From an uncultured Azospirillum sp. (GTDB lineage Bacteria > Pseudomonadota > Alphaproteobacteria > Azospirillales > Azospirillaceae): DNA of 5,980 nt. This document shows positions 1 to 5,420 of the stretch, piece after piece; the first letter of the stretch is position 1; each line of letters starts with the position of its first letter. The notes under the pieces were generated by a model. It ran no database searches, had not been told where the DNA came from, and was given only the letters and a program-made list of their open reading frames with translations. The translations under genes were made by a program, and so were the position numbers. The stretch spans positions 1 through 5,980 of the forward strand of contig CALGOL010000368.1 of assembly GCA_937960755.1 (NCBI GenBank), in the 5' to 3' direction.

Positions 1-2
1 GG

Positions 3-710
3 CAGGTGCCGCCCCGCCCCGGCCCGTTGCCGGGGCTGGAGGCGCTGTCGTGCCGCTGGACGCCGGTTCCCGCCTCGCGCGGCGTGGTTTTATGCGTCAT
101 CGCCGACCCGCTCGCCACGGGAACGGCCGGCGACGACGCCTTGCGGCGACTGCTGAACGACATCAACGCCATCGTCGACACCGAATCCGCCTCGCCCTTG
201 TCGCCGCGCGGCGACAAGCTCAAGCCGGGCTGGCCGCCGTCGCTGCGCGCCTTATGGCTGGAATCGCATGCCGTTCCGCCGGGCAAACGGCTGCGCCGGG
301 TGCTGGGGGCGGTGCTGCAAGCGACGCTGGCGGCGCTGCTTCATCGCTTCGGCGGAACGCTGTTCGGCTTCGACGCCCGCGCCTACGCCCGCGCGCTGGC
401 CGAACGCTCCGATTATCGCAAAGCGTCGGGCGGTCCGCGCTTCGTGCTCGACGTCACCGAAGACGAGGCCCGCGCCGTGGAAAAACTGCTGGAGCGCGCG
501 GCGGCGCAAGGAGAAATCCGCTATGGGCTGGCCCGATCCGCCGCCGCCACCATCACCTGCCGCGTCGGCGACTGGTCGGCCGACCAGCATGTGCATTTTA
601 TCGACGGGGCCGAATTAGGGTTCTGGCGCGCCGCCACAGCGATGAAGCAACGCTTCTTGCGCCACAAGACGAAGGCCGCTCCGCCGAGCGGCGAGGCCCC
701 CGCCGCATAA
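3..710 (+). CDS. DUF3095 family protein, C-terminal part (5' end outside window)
   Basis: This is the C-terminal 235 or so codons of a protein that I recognise as the DUF3095 family, whose biochemical role is not established. Family hallmarks seen here are LSCRW followed by a TPVP-type turn (45-71), DYRK (411-422), a VLDVT strand (about 444-458), and near the end RYGL, TCRV and HVHFIDGA (588-611). Family members, as I recall them, run to roughly 380 residues, so about 150 N-terminal residues are missing. The frame is open to the left edge, so the GTG at position 6 is almost certainly an internal valine rather than the start. The stop is TAA at 708-710. The tail after FWRAA is short, basic and Pro/Ala-rich. 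The next gene starts 98 bp later with its own ribosome binding site, so a shared transcript is not obvious. Family assignment is from remembered motifs; the function is unknown. Confidence 0.82.
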   Translation, partial: QVPPRPGPLPGLEALSCRWTPVPASRGVVLCVIADPLATGTAGDDALRRLLNDINAIVDTESASPLSPRGDKLKPGWPPSLRALWLESHAVPPGKRLRRVLGAVLQATLAALLHRFGGTLFGFDARAYARALAERSDYRKASGGPRFVLDVTEDEARAVEKLLERAAAQGEIRYGLARSAAATITCRVGDWSADQHVHFIDGAELGFWRAATAMKQRFLRHKTKAAPPSGEAPAA

Positions 711-808
711 CGCCGCAAGAAAGCAGCCCAGCCCATTCAGCAAGCTTTTCGCAAGCCTTCTGCGGTACAATATCCACCTAACGACAACAACTTGGAAGGA
801 GCCGCCCC

Positions 809-1477
809 ATGCCCCGCGACGCTTACGACGCCTTGCTCGGCTTCATCCGCACGGACCAGGGAACGCCAATAATCCATCACGACGACGAGCGCCACCCCCC
901 GCTCGTCACCATCGCCCGCGACCACGGCGCCGGCGGCGAGGAAATCGCCCGGCTGCTGGCCAAACGTCTGGGCGTGCCGTGCTATGACAAGGAAATCCTC
1001 GACCGCATCGTCGAACGGGCGGAAGAAGACGCCAGCCTGATGCGCAGCCTGGATGAAAAAGTGCCGCCGCGCGAAGGGCTGTTTCTATTCGCCGTCATGC
1101 TTGGCCTGAATGATCCGCTGACGAAATACCAAAAGCTGCTGACCCGCGTGCTCAACGCCATCCCGTTCGGCGGCGGCGTCATCGTCGGCCGCGGCGCCCA
1201 TTACGTGCTGCAAAGCCCCTGGGTCTTGCGGGTGCGCGTGGTGGGGTCGGAGGAGGTTTGCGCCAAACGGCTGGGCGGCGGCGATAAGGCGCTGGAGGAG
1301 GTGCGTCACGTCAACAAGCTGCGCGGCCGCTATCACAAGGACGTGTTCAACACCGACTCTTACGCCGCCCATCACTACGATCTGACAATCAACACCGACC
1401 GCTTCGCCAGCTTCGAGGCGGCGGCCGATTTGATCGCCCAAGCTTACGCCGCCGTCGCGCCCGCCAAGTTGAAGTGA
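809..1477 (+). CDS. Cytidylate kinase-like family protein (Cytidylate_kin2)
   Basis: A 222-residue P-loop-like protein of the cytidylate kinase-like family (PF13189 type), a relative of CMP kinase whose true substrate is not settled. After a 30-residue variable N-terminus comes the beta strand LVTIARDHGAGG (residues 32-43), equivalent to the Walker A region. It continues as EEIARLLAKRLGVPCYDKEIL (44-64). The central VIVGRGAHYVL (124-134) and the C-terminal YHKDVF...YDLTINTDRF (175-199) are also typical. The Walker A lysine is absent: Gly43/Glu44 stand where Cmk has Lys-Ser/Thr. Loss of that lysine is usual in this family, but many members that I recall have Arg rather than Glu at position 44. 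AAGGAG at 796-801, 7 nt before the ATG, fixes the start. The oxidoreductase gene follows after 12 bp, so the two are probably co-transcribed. The protein is expected to be cytoplasmic. Canonical CMP kinase activity should not be assumed. Confidence 0.88.
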   Translation: MPRDAYDALLGFIRTDQGTPIIHHDDERHPPLVTIARDHGAGGEEIARLLAKRLGVPCYDKEILDRIVERAEEDASLMRSLDEKVPPREGLFLFAVMLGLNDPLTKYQKLLTRVLNAIPFGGGVIVGRGAHYVLQSPWVLRVRVVGSEEVCAKRLGGGDKALEEVRHVNKLRGRYHKDVFNTDSYAAHHYDLTINTDRFASFEAAADLIAQAYAAVAPAKLK

Positions 1478-1489
1478 GCCCGCCGATCC

Positions 1490-2485
1490 ATGACCGTTGA
1501 AATGATGAACTGCGTTGAAATCATCGCCCCCGGCGGGCCGGAGGCGTTGCGTGCCGCCCAAGCCGCCGTCCCGACGCCGGGACCGGGCGAAGTGCTGATT
1601 AAGGTCGCCGCCGCCGGGGTCAACCGCCCCGACGTGCTGCAACGCCAGGGGCGCTACGATCCGCCGCCCGGCGCCTCCCTCCTGCCGGGATTAGAAGTCG
1701 CAGGCGAGATCGTCGCAATAGGCGAAGGCGTGGGCGACTGGCGGGTCGGCGACAAGGTTTGCGCCCTGCTGGCGGGCGGCGGCTACGCTGAATACGCCCT
1801 AGCTCCCGCCGGTCAGGTTCTGCCCATCCCCGAAGGGTTAAGCATGGTCGAAGCCGCCGGCCTGCCGGAAACCGTCTTCACCGTCTGGACCAACGTGTTT
1901 GAACGCGGCGCCTTGAAGCCGGACGAAAGCCTGCTGGTCCACGGCGGGGCGAGCGGCATCGGCTCCACCGCCGTGCAACTGGCGAAAGCCTTGGGGGCCC
2001 GCGTCTTCGCCACCGCCGGCGACGACGACAAATGCCGGGCGGTGGAAAGGCTGGGCGCCGCGCTTTGCGTCAACTACCGGCTTCAGGATTTCGTCGCCGA
2101 AATCAAGGGCGCCACCGGCGGGCGCGGCGTCGACGTGGTCCTCGATATGGTGGGCGGCGACTATATCGCCCGCAACATCGATTTGCTGGCGCCGGACGGC
2201 CGTCATGTCTCCATCGCTTTTCTGCAAGGGCCGAAAGCGACGCTGAACATGTTTCCCGTCATGACCAAGCGGCTGACCTTGACCGGGTCCACTTTGCGGG
2301 CGCGCTCGGTGGCGGAGAAAACCCGGCTGGCGCAAGCGGTGCGGAAGAACGTTTGGCCGCTGATTAAAGCCGGCGCTTTCCGTCCGGTGGTTCACGCCAC
2401 ATTCCCGCTCGCCCAGGCCGCCGACGCGCAACGGATGATGGAAGCCTCGACCCATGTCGGCAAAATCATCCTAACGATGGCGTAA
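1490..2485 (+). CDS. NAD(P)H quinone oxidoreductase, PIG3 family (zinc-free MDR)
   Basis: A 331-residue medium-chain dehydrogenase/reductase of the PIG3/quinone oxidoreductase type, predicted to reduce quinones or enones with NAD(P)H in the cytoplasm. The N-terminal GroES-like half carries GPGEVLIKVAAAGVNRPDVLQ (about residues 31-51) and GLEVAGEIVAIGEG. PETVFTVWTNVF follows, then the Rossmann loop HGGASGIGSTAVQLAKALGA, with GGASGIG at residues 152-158. Later come GGRGVDVVLDMVGGDY and LTGSTLRARS. It ends with a MEASTHVGKIILT tail. The catalytic-zinc ligands of alcohol dehydrogenases are missing, as expected for this subgroup. Length is normal. The start is uncertain: ATG 1490 lies only 12 bp after the previous stop and has a weak GAAGTGAG upstream at 1471-1478. 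ATG 1502 and 1505 are in frame, and 1505 would fit the usual family N-terminus best. The gene converges on the PAS gene with 3 bp between stops. Confidence 0.93.
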   Translation: MTVEMMNCVEIIAPGGPEALRAAQAAVPTPGPGEVLIKVAAAGVNRPDVLQRQGRYDPPPGASLLPGLEVAGEIVAIGEGVGDWRVGDKVCALLAGGGYAEYALAPAGQVLPIPEGLSMVEAAGLPETVFTVWTNVFERGALKPDESLLVHGGASGIGSTAVQLAKALGARVFATAGDDDKCRAVERLGAALCVNYRLQDFVAEIKGATGGRGVDVVLDMVGGDYIARNIDLLAPDGRHVSIAFLQGPKATLNMFPVMTKRLTLTGSTLRARSVAEKTRLAQAVRKNVWPLIKAGAFRPVVHATFPLAQAADAQRMMEASTHVGKIILTMA

Positions 2486-2488
2486 AGA

Positions 2489-2974
2489 TTATAGGCGCAA
2501 ATCGTCTATGTTAGCGAACACCGTGGCCCCCCAATGCAGAACATCGTAAGCATATTCACAATAAATAATATGCTGGATCGTCTGGTCTATTCCGCAAGGC
2601 AGCAGCACACGGTTAATTTCACCGAAATTGACGATGCTGCCATTGGGGTGCAGGGTTTCATAAACCGGCCCTTCGCCGGCCAGCACGCGGCCATACCCAT
2701 CCAACAGAAATTTCAGCCGGTCGGAGCCGTACACCACATCCAAGTACTTGCCGGTCAAGTCGATGCCGGCTGCGTTGACAATCTCCGTCCCCTCCAACGT
2801 CACCTCCAACCGGGGAGGCTGCGGCGATACTTTAATGATGCGAATGCGCCCCATCCAGGGCATTAGGTCGCGAAACTCGAAGTCCGTCCGCTGCGGCATC
2901 AGCCGGCCGGCGGCTTTCTGTCGCCACAATTCTTCCAAGCGTTTCAGCGCATCCCGCCCCGCCTGCCTGTTCAT
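2489..2974 (-). CDS. PAS domain-containing protein (PAS_5 family)
   Basis: A 161-residue protein resembling the single-domain PAS_5 proteins (PF07310 type) that are common in alphaproteobacteria. Their ligand or signal is mostly unknown. Typical landmarks are LWRQKAAGRLMPQRTDF near residues 16-32, a DLMPWMGRIRIIKV strand, EVTLEGTEIVNAAGIDLTGKYLDVV (about 58-81), and a closing segment with NRVLLPC and an IIYCEY strand. There is no output domain, no transmembrane segment and no signal peptide, so it is probably a cytoplasmic sensor or adaptor. GAGG at 2980-2983 (read on the minus strand) sits 5 nt before the ATG, and a sigma70-like promoter lies about 70 bp upstream. By hand count two 60-base lines at its 3' end are only 45-50% G+C, against about 72% in a sample line of the neighbouring oxidoreductase. 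That hints at a different history or weaker codon selection. Confidence 0.85.
   Translation of the reverse strand: MNRQAGRDALKRLEELWRQKAAGRLMPQRTDFEFRDLMPWMGRIRIIKVSPQPPRLEVTLEGTEIVNAAGIDLTGKYLDVVYGSDRLKFLLDGYGRVLAGEGPVYETLHPNGSIVNFGEINRVLLPCGIDQTIQHIIYCEYAYDVLHWGATVFANIDDLRL
2549..2574. repeat. AT-rich 8-bp perfect inverted repeat inside the PAS gene
   Basis: AGCATATT (2549-2556) and AATATGCT (2567-2574) are perfect reverse complements separated by 10 AT-rich bases. The repeat lies in codons near the C-terminus of the PAS gene and about 65-90 bp downstream of the stop of the converging oxidoreductase. It could be an operator-like dyad or a weak RNA hairpin, but it may also be chance in an AT-rich patch. 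No T-run follows it on either strand. Confidence 0.35.
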
Positions 2975-3041
2975 GGTCGCCTCGAATCGGCTTGCCGGCC
3001 GCGCGGTCGTCAGTTGTTAATAAAATTACTTTCGAGCCGAT

Positions 3042-3070
3042 ACTATATAGGCCGCCTGTATATGTTGCAA
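3042..3070 (-). promoter_or_regulatory. Sigma70-like promoter for the PAS gene
   Basis: Read on the minus strand, TTGCAA (3065-3070) is followed after exactly 17 bases by TATAGT (3042-3047). These match 4 of 6 and 5 of 6 positions of the TTGACA and TATAAT consensus. Transcription would start near 3035, giving a leader of roughly 60 nt before the PAS ATG at 2974. The region is clearly AT-richer than its surroundings. This is sequence inference only. Confidence 0.5.
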
Positions 3071-3151
3071 TGCAAAAAATACGGCGGGGCCGCGACGATG
3101 CGACACGGGCGGCGACAACGAACGCCCCGCAGCCCGCCCCCACTGCATCTC

Positions 3152-3170
3152 GCCCCTCCTTATGAGGGGC
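3152..3170 (+). terminator. GC-rich hairpin with T-rich tail in the HPP gene leader
   Basis: GCCCCTC (3152-3158) and GAGGGGC (3164-3170) form a perfect 7-bp stem with a 5-base loop (CTTAT). The following bases, TTGCCTTCTT, are T-rich but not a pure T-run. It lies 57 bp before the HPP start codon. It could be a leader attenuator, the end of a short upstream transcript, or simply a stable leader structure. The imperfect T tract keeps confidence low. Confidence 0.35.
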
Positions 3171-3227
3171 TTGCCTTCTTGTCGCAAATTGGTCAAAAAA
3201 TCGGCGTCGATTGCTTAAGGAGTAATC

Positions 3228-3728
3228 ATGCCTCGCCGGTTTTTTGTGCGTCATGAAACCCGACACGATTGCTTGGTTTCTCAAATAAAATGCGGTCTGG
3301 GCGCCGCAGCGGCGCTTTCCGCCGTCGGCTGGCTGGGAAACGCCGTCCACGCGCCTTTGCTGCTGGCCCCCTTTGGCGCCACGGCGGTGCTGGTGTTCGG
3401 CCAGCCGGCCAGCCCGCTGGCGCAGCCCGCCAACGTCATCGGCGGTTATCTGACCGCCGGCGTGGTGGCCGTCGTCGCTGTGCTCGCGCTGCCGGCGACA
3501 TGGTGGGCGGCGGGGCTGGCCGTTGGTTGCGCCATCATGCTGATGGCGGCCATGCGGCTCACCCACCCGCCCGCCGGCGCCGTACCGCTGCTGGCTTTGG
3601 GGGGCGGCGCCCTGCCGCCGACCGAACTACTGGCGATTTCCCTCGGCGGCGCGGTCGCGCTGACTTTGTGGGGCGCCTTGCTGCACCGACTGCCGCCGCG
3701 CTTTGAGTATCCGCGCAAGCCCGCCTAA
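3228..3728 (+). CDS. HPP family integral membrane protein
   Basis: A 166-residue membrane protein of the HPP family (PF04982). The family was named for its His-Pro-Pro motif, here in LTHPPAGAVP, with H113-P114-P115. Other family signatures are LLLAPFGATAVLVF (residues 44-57) and SPLAQPANVIGGYL (62-75). Hydrophobic stretches at about 25-41, 42-57, 70-90, 91-109 and 134-152 fit four or five membrane helices in the inner membrane. Some plant and cyanobacterial members have been linked to nitrite transport; for small bacterial members the substrate is unknown, and no nitrogen gene is visible in this window. The start is well supported by TAAGGAG at 3216-3222, 5 nt before the ATG. The first 20 residues are polar and basic, and the C-terminus is basic (PRFEYPRKPA). 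It seems to be transcribed alone: a divergent gene lies upstream and a convergent one downstream. Confidence 0.92.
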   Translation: MPRRFFVRHETRHDCLVSQIKCGLGAAAALSAVGWLGNAVHAPLLLAPFGATAVLVFGQPASPLAQPANVIGGYLTAGVVAVVAVLALPATWWAAGLAVGCAIMLMAAMRLTHPPAGAVPLLALGGGALPPTELLAISLGGAVALTLWGALLHRLPPRFEYPRKPA

Positions 3729-3734
3729 CGCATC

Positions 3735-3764
3735 GGGCGCCGGAAGATCGCTCCTCCGGCGCCC
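3735..3764. terminator. GC-rich hairpin between convergent HPP and icd genes
   Basis: GGGCGCCGGA (3735-3744) and TCCGGCGCCC (3755-3764) are a perfect 10-bp inverted repeat with a 10-base loop, located 6 bp after the HPP stop and 32 bp from the icd stop. Its position between two converging genes suggests a shared transcription end. No T-run follows on either strand, so it is not a textbook intrinsic terminator. It may act with Rho or protect 3' ends. Confidence 0.5.
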
Positions 3765-3796
3765 CGCTTCGCGCGTGCAGGTTTACAGCGATGGCG

Positions 3797-5302
3797 CTAC
3801 TGCCCTTGCCCCAGCGAAAAGCCCGGCCGGTCGTCGAAGGTGCATAGATGTTCGGTCTTGATGAAATCGACGCCGAACAAATCCAGCCGCGACAACAACG
3901 CGATGACCGTGGTTTTACTCACCCCGTCGCCCGGCCGCCCCATGAAGCGGCAGCGCCAATGGTCGGTCAGGAAAGTTTCCGGCAAGCCGTCCGGCCACAC
4001 CTTCACCCCGCGGTTGGTTATCATCGACAAGCTGAACGGCAGTTCGCCGCCCAAGGCCGATTTCAGCGCGTTAGCGAGTTTTTCCGGCGTCGTTCCCGCG
4101 CGATGGACGAACACGTCGACCCCGACGATTTGCTTGCGCGCCGGCCGCCCCCGCTGCGGCTCGGCGGCGATAGCCGCGGCGACGCCGCGATCGGTATAAG
4201 CGACCGGCTTTAGGGTTTTCGGCTGCTCGCCGATGCGGTCGATAACCGCTCTTGCGAAAGCCTTCGTTCCGACCGGCGGGCGAGCCCCCCCGCCGCCTTG
4301 CAAATCTTGGGTGCGGACGCCGTCCTCCAGCGTCTTCAACCAGGCGTTATGAATGCGCGCCGCCGCCGCGCCTTGGCCGATGTGCGCCAGCATCATCACC
4401 CCCGCCAGCAGCAAGCCCGAGGGATTGGCGACGTCGCGGCCCGCCAAAGCGGGCGCCGAGCCATGCACCGCTTCAAACATCGCGCCGTGCGGACCCAAGT
4501 TGTAGGACGGAGCCATGCCGATCGACCCGGCCACTTCGGCGGCGATATCCGAAACGATGTCGCCGTAAAGATTGGGGGCGACGACGACATCGAAATCCTC
4601 CGGCCGGGTCGCCAGCCGGGCGGCGCCGATATCGACGATCATGTGGTCGGCGACGATGTCAGGGTACAGCTTGGCGATTTCATCGAACACCTGATGAAAC
4701 AGACCATCGGTCAGCTTCATGATGTTGTCTTTGGTGAAGCAAGTGACCTTGCGCCGCCGGTGCAGCCGGGCGTAGTCGAACGCATGGCGAATAATCCGCT
4801 CGCAGCCAGGCCGGGTGATGATTTTCAGGCATTGGAACACTTCGTCGGTTTGCCGATGTTCAATGCCGGCGTAGAGATCTTCTTCGTTCTCCCGGACGAT
4901 CACCACGTTCATGCCGGGGTGCGCCGTCGGCGCAAACGGCGCGTAGGCGATGCACGGCCGCACGTTGGCGAACAGGCCAAGGGTTTTACGCACCGTGACG
5001 TTCAGGCTTTTGTAGCCGCCGCCCGACGGCGTGGTGATCGGCGCCTTGTAGAACACGCCGGTGCGCCGCAGGCTTTCCCAAGCCTCTGGACCGATGCCGG
5101 CGGTGTTGCCCGCAAGATAGACCCCTGCGCCGATATCGATGTTTTCAATCGCCAGCCGCGCGCCGCCGGCGTCCAGCACCGCCAGGCAAGCATCCATGAT
5201 CTCCGGCCCGACGCCGTCGCCGCGCGCCACCGTCACGGGCGTATCCACCGGGGTGTGCGCTTCGGCTTCAAGCAGAGCGGCTGCGGGCGTTATGCTGTTC
5301 AT
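3797..5302 (-). CDS. icd: Isocitrate dehydrogenase, long form with extra C-terminal domain
   Basis: A 501-residue beta-decarboxylating dehydrogenase that should oxidise isocitrate to 2-oxoglutarate and CO2 in the TCA cycle. The core begins at TPVTVARGDGVGPEI (residues 21-35). Substrate-site residues matching E. coli Icd are S99, N101, R105, R115, R137 and Y144 (VRENEEDLYAGIE), K191 (TKDNIMK), D224, and D248/D252 in NLYGDIVSDIA. The C-terminal domain, about 390-501, contains GVDVFVH, MITNRGVKVWPDG, TDHWRCRFM, FIKTEH and a terminal SLGQGQ. This marks the Rickettsia/Thermus-like long class rather than the 404-416-residue enzymes. At the coenzyme-discriminating pair (Lys344-Tyr345 of E. coli, Asp-Ile in NAD enzymes) it has Ala285-Leu286, so NAD or NADP use cannot be read off. 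The ATG at 5302 is chosen for its GAGGAG site and family fit. The frame is open further upstream, but that extension overlaps the divergent LysR gene. Stop is TAG. Confidence 0.95.
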   Translation of the reverse strand: MNSITPAAALLEAEAHTPVDTPVTVARGDGVGPEIMDACLAVLDAGGARLAIENIDIGAGVYLAGNTAGIGPEAWESLRRTGVFYKAPITTPSGGGYKSLNVTVRKTLGLFANVRPCIAYAPFAPTAHPGMNVVIVRENEEDLYAGIEHRQTDEVFQCLKIITRPGCERIIRHAFDYARLHRRRKVTCFTKDNIMKLTDGLFHQVFDEIAKLYPDIVADHMIVDIGAARLATRPEDFDVVVAPNLYGDIVSDIAAEVAGSIGMAPSYNLGPHGAMFEAVHGSAPALAGRDVANPSGLLLAGVMMLAHIGQGAAAARIHNAWLKTLEDGVRTQDLQGGGGARPPVGTKAFARAVIDRIGEQPKTLKPVAYTDRGVAAAIAAEPQRGRPARKQIVGVDVFVHRAGTTPEKLANALKSALGGELPFSLSMITNRGVKVWPDGLPETFLTDHWRCRFMGRPGDGVSKTTVIALLSRLDLFGVDFIKTEHLCTFDDRPGFSLGQGQ

Positions 5303-5310
5303 CTCGTGGT

Positions 5311-5316
5311 CTCCTC
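5311..5316 (-). promoter_or_regulatory. Ribosome binding site that fixes the icd start
   Basis: GAGGAG on the minus strand lies 8 nt before ATG 5302. It decides against the longer open frame that runs on to 5554: the codons upstream of 5302 encode no recognisable dehydrogenase sequence and cross the divergent LysR gene. An 8-base A tract (T at 5321-5328 on the plus strand) lies just upstream of this site. Confidence 0.8.
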
Positions 5317-5404
5317 GCCATTTTTTTTCCACGAACGACATATCGTCCCGGCGGAAGCTATTTAAATTCCAACAGACGCAATGCATTTCATAACAAATCG
5401 CAAT

Positions 5405-5411
5405 AAAGGAG
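5405..5411 (+). promoter_or_regulatory. Ribosome binding site for the LysR gene's TTG start
   Basis: AAAGGAG lies 9 nt before TTG 5421. It supports a non-ATG start, because no ATG or GTG is available between it and the helix-turn-helix domain that would leave the domain intact with comparable spacing. Confidence 0.7.
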
Positions 5412-5420
5412 CACGACGTC

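Larger units (their letters stand above)
5303..5420. promoter_or_regulatory. Divergent icd/LysR control region with two 8-bp palindromes
   Basis: This 118-bp spacer is markedly AT-richer than the flanking genes and must hold the promoters for both. ATTTAAAT (5360-5367) and AATGCATT (5380-5387) are perfect 8-bp palindromes with centres 20 bp apart, close to two helical turns. They therefore lie on one face of the DNA. This is compatible with regulator binding, and LysR-type proteins often bind between themselves and a divergent target. I found no convincing -35/-10 pair for either gene, and T-N11-A matches are too easy to find here to single one out. Confidence 0.5.

Noticed and set aside
6..8. 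GTG as the start of the DUF3095 protein
   Set aside because: The frame is open to the window edge, there is no upstream ribosome site to judge, and family motifs begin almost at once, so the true start must lie outside.
767..772. TACAAT as a -10 element for the kinase-like gene
   Set aside because: It matches 5 of 6 positions and is well placed about 37 bp before the start, but no acceptable -35 exists at 16-18 bp spacing, so a promoter cannot be claimed.
1085..1642. Minus-strand open frame opposite the kinase-like and oxidoreductase genes
   Set aside because: It spans the junction of two well-supported plus-strand genes and has a shadow-type composition.
3014..3256. 80-codon plus-strand frame in the PAS/HPP spacer
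   Set aside because: No ribosome binding site and no recognisable sequence. It overlaps the well-supported HPP start in another frame and includes the hairpin.
2832..3566. Minus-strand open frame of 244 codons across the PAS and HPP genes
   Set aside because: It overlaps two recognised genes and their promoter spacer. The low-complexity translation (many Arg, Gly, Gln, His) matches nothing known to me.
5270..5321. 17-codon upstream frame on the minus strand starting in the A-tract before icd
   Set aside because: The ATG at 5319-5321 is out of frame with icd and has no ribosome binding site. It overlaps the icd ribosome site and start, and is most likely chance.
4298..5365. Long plus-strand open frame (355 codons) opposite icd
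   Set aside because: It is antisense to a clearly conserved enzyme. The translation is Arg/His/Ala-rich with no family resemblance, a typical shadow in GC-rich DNA.
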